A stretch of 64,000 nucleotides of DNA, taken from NCBI RefSeq assembly GCF_041956535.1, contig NW_027192229.1, positions 26,830-90,829 on the forward strand, read 5' to 3'. The number at the start of each line of letters is the position of its first letter. Within the stretch, counting starts at the first letter, position 1. Source of the DNA: Calcarisporiella thermophila CBS 279.70. Lineage: Eukaryota; Calcarisporiellomycota. This document shows positions 12,351 through 22,580 of this stretch, piece by piece. A program made the translations under genes and the position numbers. The notes below the pieces were generated by a model that saw nothing but the letters and a program-made list of their open reading frames with translations, was not told the origin of the DNA and did no database searches.

Positions 12351-13459
12351 GGTGATGAAAATTCTAATAGAGAACTGTTTAAATGTGCACTTAGTGAGAC
12401 CAGGAATTTGACGTAGTCTTTTTACAAAGTCACTACTTCGCTCCCAATTTCAAAAAACTGCGCTATCTATCGCCATACCTCTCACTGCCCTATTTATTAA
12501 AGAATTAAAGTGGCCAACGCGTTTTAGCTGGATCTTACGTTTCGCCTTACATCTCCCTTGTCAAACAAAACATCCAACGTAAGGACCTCGATATGGAAAC
12601 TGAGCATTTTCTGATATGTCTCAACTGTAATAGAGCAATAAATCCAGCCACTCGTCTCAATATAAATTTAAACTCTAGGTTGCAGAGCGCTTGAAGAAAT
12701 AGATGAAATCCCGATGCAATTCCAATATTAGTGGCATACTCTGTCTTTCGTTCCCCAATATTAGTATTGCCATCAACATGAACAATGAAGCCAGCTTTAT
12801 ACAAAGAATCCACGCTTCTACCCGTTGTCACAGGTTAGATTGTGAACAAAGGGTATAGGCACCCTAAAGTGCGACTCAAAGTATAACTCTAATTAGGATT
12901 CGGTGTGAGTGTTGGCAAAATTCAAAGCGAGCGGGAACTTTGTGCTCGTACGGGTGGCCCCGAGCTCTTGTACGAAGGTCCACCTCATCCCGACTGCTGC
13001 AGACAATACGCTCCAGTTTCACTGGATATCAGGAGGGCAACTGAGGTGTGTGATTATCAGTTGTGCCATTATCCTAGGAGCGTGCGATTATTTCTCTTGA
13101 TACAGGCATCGGCGCTACTGTAACTTGGATTGTGGACAGAAGGATTGCGAGTTCAGTGAAATTGAAAGAATATCGGATCAATTTTCCGCTAGATATTCCA
13201 AGCCACCACTTCGCGAAAGTTTTCCAAGAATGAGGAAGCTTCGCTGCAGATTCATATTAAGTTTCCTAGGTTCCTTCGAATAGCAATTTGTAACATTATT
13301 TTGAGTCAATGAAATGCCTATCTTATCTATGCTCTTGAGAATGTTGTATTCAACAGCCATTTATGGAGCTTGTTCAAAACATTAAGTTTAGCTATTTATT
13401 GACTGCTTACATGTGAAAGGATTAGCACAAGGCTTGCAGAGAAATGTAAGTATGATGAG
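12351..13459. other. Intergenic region with two unexplained open segments
   Basis: Two stretches look less AT-rich than their surroundings. One is a 94-codon frame on the minus strand (12547-12831). The other, at 12905-13123, is open in two plus-strand frames. Neither yields a protein I recognise, and they may be decayed gene pieces. The portion next to 12350 is the arsenite methyltransferase promoter. Confidence 0.4.
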
Positions 13460-13810
13460 TTATTCATTGTAGCAGACTGCCTCTATGTTATTGCCATCGG
13501 GGTCGAAAATGAAGGCGGCATAATAGTTGGGAGCGTACTCGGTGCGAACTCCTGGAGCACCGTTGTCTTTTGCACCCGCCTCCAATCCAGCCTTATAGAA
13601 CTTGTCCACCTCGTCTCGACTTTTGGCAATAAACGCTATGTGACAAAAGGACGGTTTCCCCTCGGAAAGCGTAAACATGCCATTGGGCCCAAAGGAACAA
13701 AAACTCTTGCCTTCCATAGTGACCGTGTGGCCTAAAGGTTTAAGTAAATGGGTGTAGAACTGCCTGCCCTGAACAAGGCTTTTGCAGGTGATTGCGAGGT
13801 GATCAAACAT
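13460..13810 (-). CDS. VOC/glyoxalase-fold protein, copy 1
   Basis: Single exon, 116 residues from the ATG at 13810. The frame extends upstream to further in-frame codons, but this ATG starts the beta strand FDHLAITCKSL, the usual beginning of a VOC (vicinal oxygen chelate) domain. The fold is two beta-alpha-beta-beta-beta modules. Visible metal-ligand candidates are His4 in the first strand, a central FCHIAF, and the Glu of NNIEAVC near the C-terminus, which is the standard VOC arrangement. The segment FYKAGLEAGAKDNGAPG is highly conserved in the small bacterial and fungal lactoylglutathione-lyase-like group. Substrate is unknown; relatives include glyoxalases and resistance proteins. It is a close paralogue of the gene at 15921-16274, in the same orientation 2.1 kb away. 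A TATA-like element and a TGAGTCA-containing block lie upstream. Confidence 0.88.
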   Translation of the reverse strand: MFDHLAITCKSLVQGRQFYTHLLKPLGHTVTMEGKSFCSFGPNGMFTLSEGKPSFCHIAFIAKSRDEVDKFYKAGLEAGAKDNGAPGVRTEYAPNYYAAFIFDPDGNNIEAVCYNE

Positions 13811-13869
13811 ATCAATAAGCGGAGATAGGAAAATTAAAGCGGGGAGAATCAAAGTTAAAGGGGGGTAGT

Positions 13870-13877
13870 CTTTATAT
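13870..13877 (-). promoter_or_regulatory. TATA-like element of VOC copy 1
   Basis: TATATAAA on the minus strand, about 60 nt upstream of the ATG at 13810. The paralogous gene has a similar TATAAATA at nearly the same distance. Confidence 0.5.
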
Positions 13878-13922
13878 ATAAAACTCGAGCATACCCCAGA
13901 AAAGGTCATGACTAAGGTCAAT

Positions 13923-13947
13923 TCGAAGTTGACCGCAATATGAGTCA
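13923..13947. promoter_or_regulatory. Conserved promoter block with TGAGTCA, copy 1
   Basis: The block contains TCGAAGTTGACC, then ATA and TGAGTCAA on the plus strand. Nearly the same series recurs upstream of the second VOC gene. TGAGTCA is the recognition core of bZIP factors of the AP-1/Gcn4 type, so stress or nutrient control is plausible. Whether it functions here is inference. Confidence 0.5.
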
Positions 13948-15920
13948 AATCGGCTGCCTGCTTAGAATGAATTCACCTTTTTCGTTGAATTTTTTAATAT
14001 TGCATTCGAATAAACTCAGGCGATTCAAAGCACGGAGAATTTTCTTAATTGCTGGCCTCAAAAATGGTCTTAACCCAATTTCGAGTCCAGAACAGACAGG
14101 GGATGGCGGGCAAATACGAGGTGCTCGAGAGCCATTGGCCTTAATAGAAAAGAGTGTGGCTGGGATTCATTTCCCAGGATAGGCGACCTTTGAAATAATG
14201 GCTCGCGACCTCAAACACGATCACTCCACCAATTATCGAATCGGGGTGAGAATGTTTGTGGAATTTGTCGACCAATACCTCCATGGAGTATGACTTGATT
14301 TTATTTTAGGCTGACTAACTATGAAATCCATGAGAAATTGGCAGTGCATAGAGAACAAGAATGATGTTCTCGAAGTATGGATCAAAATGGTAACGCATAA
14401 TTAAACGAGCTCCATTAGAATTTCTGGCGATGCACTTGCGGTAGATTGGTATTATGTGGTGTGAAAGATTTGCGAGAAAGAGGGGAGCTGATGCTGTATT
14501 TTTAATCCCGATTATTTATAATTCGCGTATTTCAATGATGAAATTTCAGAGATCAATGAAGAAGTCTCAATTTTGAACCAGTAAAAACGAAGGGACATCG
14601 AAGTGCGCTGTGGCTGATGACCATCTCGAAAGCGGAAGCCAAGCATGACTCGATCTAATCCGAGCTCGTAGTTAAATATTCTAGTAAGTATTCCTCTCCT
14701 CTTTAATGAAAATATTTTTTTGTGTACAGCAGGAAATGAATCTCGTAGGTACCACAACCGCTTCAAATTCTTACTTATGACAGGAAGCACTTATTATTCC
14801 AATCTCAAGCTAGCTGGCTACAGCAGCTCTTAGTATGTCTAGCTGTTATTAAGTCAATTCGCAAGGTGCAGTTGCGCCTTGATGATTCACTATTAATTTG
14901 ACTCTATCGGTTAACAGCGCAATATCTTTTCACCGTCCTTCATTCGACATAATTAACCTAGCATTAAGGTGAAAGCAATCGAATTATTCTCAGAGAAGGA
15001 AAAAAAAACAGTCATTATCGACTTTATTACTGGCGAACAGCACTTCAAACTCAAGCTAGTGTTCAGAACTCCTTGACGGACTCATTCATGGCTACTCCCT
15101 TGCCACATAATAATTCAAATGCCGAGCTCGTTGCTAAATTCTCCCCAGCATATTCGATATAGCTAAAATTCATTGGTGTGAGGTGCTAGTCTACTTATCT
15201 TTTATGGTAATATGGATGTTATGCACCGTCTATGTATTCTAGATTATAGGATACAACACGACAAACCCCTCCCAAGGGACACACATATCCTTGTCTCAGA
15301 ACACTTCAGTCATGGCGACAAGCGCCTGCAGTATTTCAAAGTTTATTTTTGACCGCAATTATACGGCGATTAGAAAATGCTTCCCTACCGACCCAACTTC
15401 CTGCTATCAATGCGAACCATCAGGCCAGTAAATCTATTGATTTCAATAATATCTTCTACAACGACCTCGTAGTTTTCGTTGGTAGACTGTCTTACCGTGG
15501 TCTCTTGGTTCCGACAAAAACTCGGTGCTAGTCCTTGAGATCCCTCACTTTTCCTTAATCGCAACTTCTGCTCACATAGTTTATCACAGGTTATTATCCC
15601 TAGCTGCGACAACAGTATCGCTTGCTCTTTTAGACAAAAGATATTTCATTGCGTAATGCCATATTATAAACTCTCTTCACCCTTAAACCAAGGGACATTC
15701 TAAGAGGATGAACCGATCATTCAATGAAATATCATAGAGTAGGAGACTGGAAATAATTATTAGAAATAGATATGGTTTAATTCCTTAAAGAGTTCGAACA
15801 CTAAAGTGTCAGTCAGAATTATGGGAATAATATGTTCACACTCGTATTCACATTTGCACTCATTAATTCTCTTTTACAAATTCTTATTCTAAACCAGTAT
15901 TCATAACTATTGCAAATCGA
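13948..15920. other. Intergenic DNA between the VOC paralogues
   Basis: About 2 kb without a supported gene. Short frames (80 codons at 13940-14182 plus, 92 codons at 14512-14790 minus) have no recognisable content. The region may include decayed sequence from the duplication that produced the two VOC genes. Confidence 0.5.
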
Positions 15921-16274
15921 CTATTCGCTTTGGCAGACAGCTTCAACATTATTGCCATCGAGATCAAGAATGAAAGCGGCGTAATATTTTGGACCGTAGT
16001 GGGCTCGGATACCTGGCGCACCATTGTCCTTTCCACCCGCTTCCAATCCAGCTTTGTAGAATTCGTCCACCTCCGCTCGGGTTTTCGCCTTGAATGCTAC
16101 ATGGCACCCGCCAGATGTACCACCTTTGCCAATGTTGAAGAGGTCGTCGGGTCCAAAGGAACAAAAAAATTCATTATCAATTCTGAGCTCATGGCCCAAA
16201 GGCTTAAGAATTTTAATATAAAACTCCTTGCTTTCCTGAAGGTTCTTACAATAAAATCCCATATGGTCTAACAT
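15921..16274 (-). CDS. VOC/glyoxalase-fold protein, copy 2
   Basis: Single exon, 117 residues, started at the ATG at 16274, which begins LDHMGFYCKNLQ, equivalent to the start chosen for the first copy. The two proteins share most of their length, including LKPLGHE/T, FCSFGP, FYKAGLEAGGKDNGAPG and the C-terminal GNNVEAVC with the metal-binding Glu. The first-strand His is retained as His4, and the middle module has GCHVAFKAK. It belongs to the vicinal oxygen chelate superfamily, whose members bind a divalent metal and act on small molecules such as methylglyoxal adducts or antibiotics; the real substrate is unknown. Same orientation as its paralogue, which points to a direct duplication. Upstream are a TATAAATA element and the shared TGAGTCA block. 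Confidence 0.88.
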   Translation of the reverse strand: MLDHMGFYCKNLQESKEFYIKILKPLGHELRIDNEFFCSFGPDDLFNIGKGGTSGGCHVAFKAKTRAEVDEFYKAGLEAGGKDNGAPGIRAHYGPKYYAAFILDLDGNNVEAVCQSE

Positions 16275-16336
16275 GGTGTGCAGAGAATGTGAAGAAAGAA
16301 AGATAAAATTCGAGGACACTTCAGGGAAATGCGCGC

Positions 16337-16344
16337 TATTTATA
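16337..16344 (-). promoter_or_regulatory. TATA-like element of VOC copy 2
   Basis: TATAAATA on the minus strand, about 63 nt before the ATG at 16274, matching the layout at the first VOC gene. Confidence 0.5.
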
Positions 16345-16423
16345 ATGTCTTGAGGGTTATGAGAATGCTCGGTGACGATCCAAGCAAAATGACTCTTTAT
16401 GGGAATATAGGGCAAATAGCCGC

Positions 16424-16448
16424 TCGAAGTTGACGATATGCTGAGTCA
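16424..16448. promoter_or_regulatory. Conserved promoter block with TGAGTCA, copy 2
   Basis: It reads TCGAAGTTGACG, ATATG, then TGAGTCAA on the plus strand, which matches the block at 13923-13947 apart from small gaps. Its distance to the start codon is about 150 nt against about 113 nt in copy 1. Confidence 0.5.
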
Positions 16449-17119
16449 ACTTGGATAAAATTGCTGAAATCGGAGGAATGAAATGTGGCCCTAGTTGCCT
16501 TAAAAGTTCGAAATGAGTCTTAATACTTCAGCGCATAGAGGGAACTTGTTCACGCGTGTCTCTGTTATGAGCTTAGATGACTATAGGTTACGTGCCCGGA
16601 ATATTTCCAATAGAGGGTGGCGGTCTTTCCGTCGCACAACTGTGGGTCCATACCCGAGTGAGCTATTCGACTTGGGGGAAAGAACGGCTAGGCCACGGCA
16701 TTTATATATACTTCACTCCACTCCCACGTTAAAGCTACCAAGAGACTTTTGGGCTTGTACTGGATGGACGACGTCATGAGTTTAATTTCGGTGACTAATT
16801 GCGGCCCAGCTGGAGTTTGGTCTGTAAATGCGAGGCAGTATTGGTTTCAAGGATTCGACTATAAACAGCATTGAACACGTTCGTCTAATTTAATGGCCTG
16901 GCCTTATTCTAGGTTGATAGAATCTCGCCATTTCTTTTTGTCTATTCGTAAGGCTTGTCGCATAATGATGGAGGATGGCTTAGGCTAGAAACCTCTACAA
17001 ATGATCAGACTCGGATCTGCTTGCATTCGAATCCCGCCGAGTTTGGTTGATTAATTTTCCAAATATTTCCCGCGTTAATCCAGAAGCATAGGGGAAAGAA
17101 CTACTACTTCAGACACGAC
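16449..17119. other. Intergenic DNA
   Basis: An 88-codon plus-strand frame at 16513-16779 has no recognisable features. The last hundred bases should hold the HD-domain gene promoter. A T-loop-like sequence near 17030 was checked and rejected as a tRNA. Confidence 0.5.
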
Positions 17120-18184
17120 ATGATTCCCGCCCTCGCTTCAAACATTATGCGCGAAACCTATTATACTCCTCAGCGAGTCACCCCCTTACAAGACAGCGCA
17201 CTACTCATTCAAGATCCCATCTACGGGCAAGTTCGCATTCAAGATTCCATTCTCGTGGATCTGATTCAATGCCGTAGTATGCAACGTCTGAAGGGGGTAT
17301 TGCAACACGGCATCACTGGTCTTATTGGAATCACACCTCCTGTAACGCGTTTTGAACATAGTGTCGGAGCCATGCTCCTTGTGCGAAGGCTTGGTGCCTC
17401 CCTTGATGAACAAATCGCTGCTCTTCTTCACGATGTTAGCCATACTGCATTGAGTCATGTAATTGATCACGTATTTAAGGGGGAAAGAAGCTTTCACGAA
17501 CAACAGAAGGAAGCGTACCTTACGCGCACAGAGATTCCAGATATCCTTGCCTCCTATAACCTGGACTGGCATAAGTTTGTTGACGAGGAGGACTATCCCC
17601 TCCTTGAACAACCTGCCCCTCGTCTTTGTGCAGATAGGCTCGATTATGGCCTTCGCGATAGTGTCGCCTTTGGCATTCTCAAAATCGAGCAGGCCCAAAA
17701 TATCGTGGAGCAATTGGTAGTTCAACAGGAACGAATTGTGTGCTCTAAAGCCAATATTGCCTTAGAACTCGCCGAAGCATATATGGAGGCTGACAATCTT
17801 GCTTGGTCCAATCTTCACAAAGCTTGCCTCTATGAGCTTTCTGCAAAGATTATTTCGGATTCAATCTCTCGCGGAATACTTCGCATGGAGGATCTCTGGC
17901 TCAAAGATACTGAATTTTGGATGCGCCTTACCAACTGTGACGACAGAGATATTCGCGACCGGGTCCAAAGTGTATCGCCTGATACTCTTTTCATTGAAGA
18001 TGAGAGCAACCCTTCGTTTAAGCTTAGATTAAAAGTTCGGACAATCGATCCGGATATAGCAGATGATCGGCGCCTAGTTCTCCTGTCCGAGCTCAATGAA
18101 AGCTATCTCCATAAACGAACCCAATATATTGAGAGTAAGAATAAGGTCTTTTTTATGCGAATTGTGAATAAAGACTCTAGCTGA
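17120..18184 (+). CDS. HD-domain phosphohydrolase
   Basis: Single exon, 354 residues. The HD metal-binding set is complete: RFEH with His80, LLHDVSH with His104-Asp105, and DRLDYGLRD with Asp172. The order and the context FEHSVG...ALLHDVSHTALSH...DRLDY are those of the dNTPase/SAMHD1-like and bacterial YpgQ/YdhJ-like branch of the superfamily, whose members hydrolyse nucleotides or related phosphoesters. The N-terminal IQDPIYGQVRIQDSILVDLIQ also fits that branch (compare 'DPIHG...' in SAMHD1). No SAM domain precedes it. The C-terminal 150 residues are helical and mixed, without a second domain I recognise. A later ATG at residue 10 is an alternative start. The lack of introns contrasts with most neighbours and could reflect acquisition from bacteria, but this needs a phylogeny. 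Confidence 0.86.
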   Translation: MIPALASNIMRETYYTPQRVTPLQDSALLIQDPIYGQVRIQDSILVDLIQCRSMQRLKGVLQHGITGLIGITPPVTRFEHSVGAMLLVRRLGASLDEQIAALLHDVSHTALSHVIDHVFKGERSFHEQQKEAYLTRTEIPDILASYNLDWHKFVDEEDYPLLEQPAPRLCADRLDYGLRDSVAFGILKIEQAQNIVEQLVVQQERIVCSKANIALELAEAYMEADNLAWSNLHKACLYELSAKIISDSISRGILRMEDLWLKDTEFWMRLTNCDDRDIRDRVQSVSPDTLFIEDESNPSFKLRLKVRTIDPDIADDRRLVLLSELNESYLHKRTQYIESKNKVFFMRIVNKDSS

Positions 18185-18579
18185 GCTGATGATTCCATAC
18201 CATTTTCAACTCTTAAATATATTATTTGAAACCATTCTATATTATATATACCTCTCCTGTATATATATCAGAATATGGTAATTGGTTTTTTTTTATTGCG
18301 TTTCTTGCTCATAAATTTATCATTCATATAGAGGTTTATGATTTTGTCATATGAGGACATTTTGCCGTAATGAATACTTCTATTTTGGATTTATTATCGT
18401 TAGCATGCTCAGAGTGGATAGACTGTGCTGTTTATAAATGGCATATTACATTATTTATAGACGATGAAGTCATTTCTAATATAAGACTATAGAGATAAGT
18501 CAAAATAATAGGAAGGGCCACTAAAGACTTATACTGGTGTTTCAGTTAACTCCTAAGGATGAGCTGTAGTGATGGTAAG
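18185..18579. other. Short convergent intergenic region
   Basis: About 400 bp between two gene 3' ends. It contains runs of TATATA near 18240-18270 and no coding signal. Confidence 0.6.
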
Positions 18580-19734
18580 TTATTCGACTACATCCTCTTC
18601 GATATCCTCTAATAGATATATATTGGTGGACATAGCTTGAGTAGGATATCCAAATGGAAAATACTACTCACCTCGATACTCGGCCCAGGTGACCATCTTT
18701 GATCTGACAAAGTCTCCATATATTACTCTTTCGTATTTCGGATGGTCGTCCCCGACAAGAATATGGAGCGGCTCGATAACAGCGTCAATATTAGGTTCAA
18801 AGAAGAACGGAATGCTAATTCTATCTCCTTGCACCATTTGAACTCGATGCATGGTAGCTACAAAGCGTCCATTAATCCAACGACTCATCAGGTCACCAAG
18901 ATTCACTACAAAAGACTCAGGCACATAGGGGGCAGGAATCCACTGGCCAAGGGAATTGAGAACCTCTAGTCCGCCTGTTTCATCCTGCACCAGCAAAGTG
19001 ATGATTCCAGAGTCGGTGTGAGGAGTACAGGAGAACATAGCCTTATCCGACGTGACGGTGCCATTTTCTAACCTACGCTTTGGATAGTGCAGAAACCGTA
19101 GCGTAGAAACATTACCCTCAAAAAAGGGCCTGAAATAGTCTTCAGGTAAGCCGAGAGAAATGGCCACTAGCCGCATAATATTTTCCCCTAGTGCAATGCA
19201 TTCATGGTAATAAAGCTCTACTTCTCTGCGAAAATTGGGTAGGTCTGATTCAGGGGGCCATACATTATCTTCGAGTAAATCAAATTTTTCCACTTTTCCT
19301 AATGCCATCCTGTTGCTTTTTGCAACTGGACTCTTGGGTGGCCCTACTTCGAAGCCTATTGTGAGAGAATTTCTGTTATTGGAAGCTTCGTCCCCCTTTC
19401 ATAGTAGTGGTATTCGACGCTTACCTTCTTTATAGGAAGAGTCATCTTTCTGGGAGGGAAAGAAACCTCGATAAGTATTAGGGTTGGCGGGTTCAAATAA
19501 TCGCTTAGCCAGTTTTCGTTTGGCTGGACCGGGCAGGGAAAAGAAATTCCTTGCCTTGTCAAACAGCTGTCGATGCGAGACAGAGACCCCATGGTTGATC
19601 AGATAAGCAAAGCCAACGGTCTCGAACACCTCTCGCAAGGCTAAGGCGAGTCGATAAACTTCTTCTTTGGACGTATTAGATTCGTAAAGTGGGGCCAAGT
19701 CAATAATAGGTAGTTCGTTAAACTGTGTTGTCAT
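18580..19734 (-). CDS. 2-oxoglutarate/Fe(II) oxygenase, isopenicillin N synthase-like
   Basis: Three exons (19734-19425, 19355-18672, 18608-18580) give 340 residues; the last exon supplies only a short acidic tail. The protein has the DIOX_N start LPIIDLAPLY, the GFAYLINHGV segment, and the catalytic 2OG-FeII domain with HTD (His216, Asp218), the second iron ligand in ATMHRVQ (His273) and the 2-oxoglutarate-binding Arg282 in GDRISIPFF. RFLHYPKRR and the NLGDLMSRWINGRFVATMHR stretch are typical for fungal IPNS-like dioxygenases. Family members hydroxylate or cyclise small molecules or degrade xenobiotics; the substrate is unknown. A TATAAAAA-like element sits about 35 nt before the ATG on the minus strand. 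There is no biosynthetic cluster around it, so an accessory or detoxification role is as likely as secondary metabolism. Confidence 0.92.
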
Positions 19735-20738
19735 CCCCGTGTGGTTGTGATGATGCTAAAAAGTAGCCTATTTTTATACTTTTATATCATATTCAGCTGT
19801 ACACATCTTATGACAAATTTCAATTTCTGTGGTGCGTGATCAGTTTAATTACTTCATTTTGGTATGGTGTTTGAATAAAATTCGTAGCTTAGACAGTAGT
19901 GCGAAGATAGATAAAATGAAAAGTTACGAGGCACGTAAACGATTTTAAGACGTATTATCTACACAGGTTAATAATTTGCGACTCTTTAATTTTTTGTTCT
20001 CATTCCATATGGCCTGCCTCACTATGCCCGTAGTTATGCAACAGCAAGTCAGTTTATAGAGGGTACAGTTACAAGTAGGACTATTGACCCATATAAATAA
20101 GCTTGTTGTAATACAGCGAGTTCGGGAGAAATGTGACCCCCTAGTCAAGTTCAAAATTGAGCATATTTCACAAAAACATTTTAATTTGGACAGCACCACA
20201 GCTTTAATTTGAAAAAGGTTGTTTTTCGAGTCAGAAACAGAAATAATACCAGACCATGCATCCGATTAAAGCAGAAATGCGCACATGAGCAGGCTTAACT
20301 CAAACCATTCATTGTGTGATCGGCCTTTTTATTGCTACGTGCTACGATCACACTTTAATGGTTCGCTTTTTATACTCGCGCAAGATTGTCTAAGCTTGTG
20401 TGAAATTTGTTGCCTCTTCGGCTAATTGCATTTCTATCGTGATAGTATCAAACTTTCCCTCTGGTCAAGTCTTCAATTCAAGGGATTAGGCTGCTAATCC
20501 AATCATGATGATATATGCAAGCCCAGGATAGGTGGCCGTTGCTTTAACCTGTCATAGAATGCTACCACCTTAAGCCAAATAGAATTTGGGTGATAATGAT
20601 AGCATAAAAGAAATTTATTGATCAAAGCTAGAATCGCTTAGGTCGTTTCCATATCAAAAAACGTCTCGACATAAGGTGATTGATTTATCGAAAAAGATAA
20701 ATTGATAGCAATATCGTGTTCGGAATTCACTCGAGACA
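19735..20738. other. Intergenic DNA
   Basis: About 1 kb of AT-rich sequence between two minus-strand genes. An 84-codon minus frame at 19945-20199 has no recognisable content. Confidence 0.55.
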
Positions 20739-21662
20739 TTATGCTTCTTTCAGGTTTGCTTGAATCACATGGTGAAGTTCTTCTCCTAATTTCAGGGATG
20801 ATGCTGGATTCTGACCAGTCACTAGTCGACCATCCACTACTACGCATTCGCCCCATGGCTTAGAGGCCTTCTCATATCTGCCTCCATTTTCTTTGATCTT
20901 AGATTCAAGCAAAAATGGCATTTGACTTGATAATTCTAAGTGAGTATACAAGAAATACATTTGTTTTAGACCTTCATCGTGTCGAGATAAGAGATAGCAA
21001 GTCATTCTTACTTACCAACCAAATTTTCTTCTTCATTGGAGAAGCAGGTAATCCGTTTATCTTTAATCAAATATTCTCCATTGGACAATTTGCATCTGAC
21101 AATGCCAGCAGGTCCTAGTAATTAAGATAAGTTATTCAAATCATGTTTGGGGGAGGCGGAAAAAGAATGTCGTGAAATTACCATGACACACCGCGGATAT
21201 TATTCCGCCCTTTTCATACACCGTGCGTACGATGAAGTGGCTATGTTCATTATCCGCCAAGTCAAACATAGGGCCTAGGTGATATAGGCTGAATAAAGCT
21301 AAAACAAAAAAAAATCTTAATCTCAACAAGAGAAATTTACCATGACCACCAGGAAAGAAAACCCCCGCGTATTCGTGGGCTCGATTAACTATATTTTCCA
21401 GCTTTTCTGTTTGTTCCAATTCCATTTGAATCTGCCCATTGTCCATGAATTTTTTACACACTTCGTCATTTGCAAAATCTTTGACGCTACCAGGGTCTAC
21501 AGGACATCGTCCACCCTGCGGAGATGCGAATTCAATGGTGTAATGCTTCGAGAGCACGTGGTAGGGGTGGGCCAATTCAGGGAGATAGTATCCGGTGTTT
21601 TTGCCACTCGGGAGGCTGGCATGTGAGGTGATGATAAAAAGGATTTTCAGATGCATGGACAT
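20739..21662 (-). CDS. DJ-1/PfpI family protein, Hsp31-like
   Basis: Four exons (21662-21341, 21274-21182, 21114-21016, 20935-20739) give 236 residues. The nucleophile elbow AVCHG carries the reactive cysteine followed by His, and the acidic partner is probably Glu in YYLPELAHPY. FASPQGG.CPVDPGS and the FFPGGHGPMFDL loop are landmarks of the Hsp31 class, whose members have been described as chaperones, GSH-independent glyoxalases (glyoxalase III) or deglycases. An in-frame second ATG two codons downstream is an equally good start. The exon edges rebuild conserved sequence, including the cysteine loop (CHG|PAGIVRC). With two VOC proteins and a GST nearby it adds to a reactive-carbonyl and detoxification theme, but the genes are not an operon and the link is inference. 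Confidence 0.92.
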
Positions 21663-22580
21663 GTTGTTGAAATAATGTTTTTAATGCAACTAGCAATAAT
21701 AGAAAATTGCAACGAATTCCACAGGGAATAGAAAGAGGCGAGTAATGAACCGAGGCATGAAATTTCAATTTTTATAAGCATGGCGTCTATATTCCAAAAT
21801 TGGGCGTTTTTTAATTCTTGAGTTAGCTCTCCTTTGCTATCCCATACAGATAATGCAGAATGGGCAAGCATATCGTATGGCCATGCTGGAGCCGCATGGA
21901 TGCGCTCCGCATCAATATTGCCCGTGGTCGATAGTGAAAGGGGTGTAAGCAGAGGCATCTCGCTAGAACAATATGAAAATCAACAGGGGTTGTGTGCCAG
22001 GTATAGTTGAACGGTAGTTGAGTAGGCGAGATTGGAGAATTTAGTTAAATAGCACTATAGTAGTCTTGAACTATACCAAGTTCCAAGGCAAATTTTGACA
22101 ACAATCCTGTTTCGACACAGTCCGACTCAATATAAACTCGGGAAACGCCACCCATGTTGTAGTGAGTTCATTTGGCAGATTATGTCCATCATCCAGGATT
22201 GATATGTGGATCATTCAATCTATTTTGCCTAGACGAGCTTCTACTATATAGCTTTGAAAAATTTCTAGAGGAAATGGGATTATAACTTTAATAAAGAGGC
22301 ATGTGTATTGGGCAGAAGCTATGGTTAAGAGCATCCACACGAAATATCGGCTGAGCAAGAACATGCTGACACACTTTTCATATTCCCTATCTAACGAATA
22401 TACTTTTCATATGTGCATATATAAATAGTAATTCTCTTCTAACTCTATTGAATCCCAAGTGCCTCGGATCTCGAACGATTTTGCCGTGGCTCATCAACCT
22501 TTTTGGGACCAAGCCGCACCAATATTCAGTCCGGAAAACTAGTCTAATATTATGTAAACAACTAAGTAAAACCTGCAATC
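21663..22580. other. Intergenic DNA with an unresolved minus-strand frame
   Basis: A 103-codon frame on the minus strand (21647-21958) reads MPLLTPLSLSTTG and then a stretch without family resemblance; it overlaps the DJ-1 promoter and I do not call it. A TATATAAATA box near 22415-22430 is well placed for the GT47 gene that follows. Confidence 0.45.

Noticed and set aside
12905-13123. Two overlapping plus-strand frames as a small gene
   Set aside because: Both are short and neither shows a signal peptide, domain or clear splice partner.
17010-17050. T-loop-like ATTCGAATCCCGCC suggesting a tRNA
   Set aside because: The five bases on each side of the loop do not pair, and no matching D-arm, anticodon arm or acceptor stem could be drawn on either strand.
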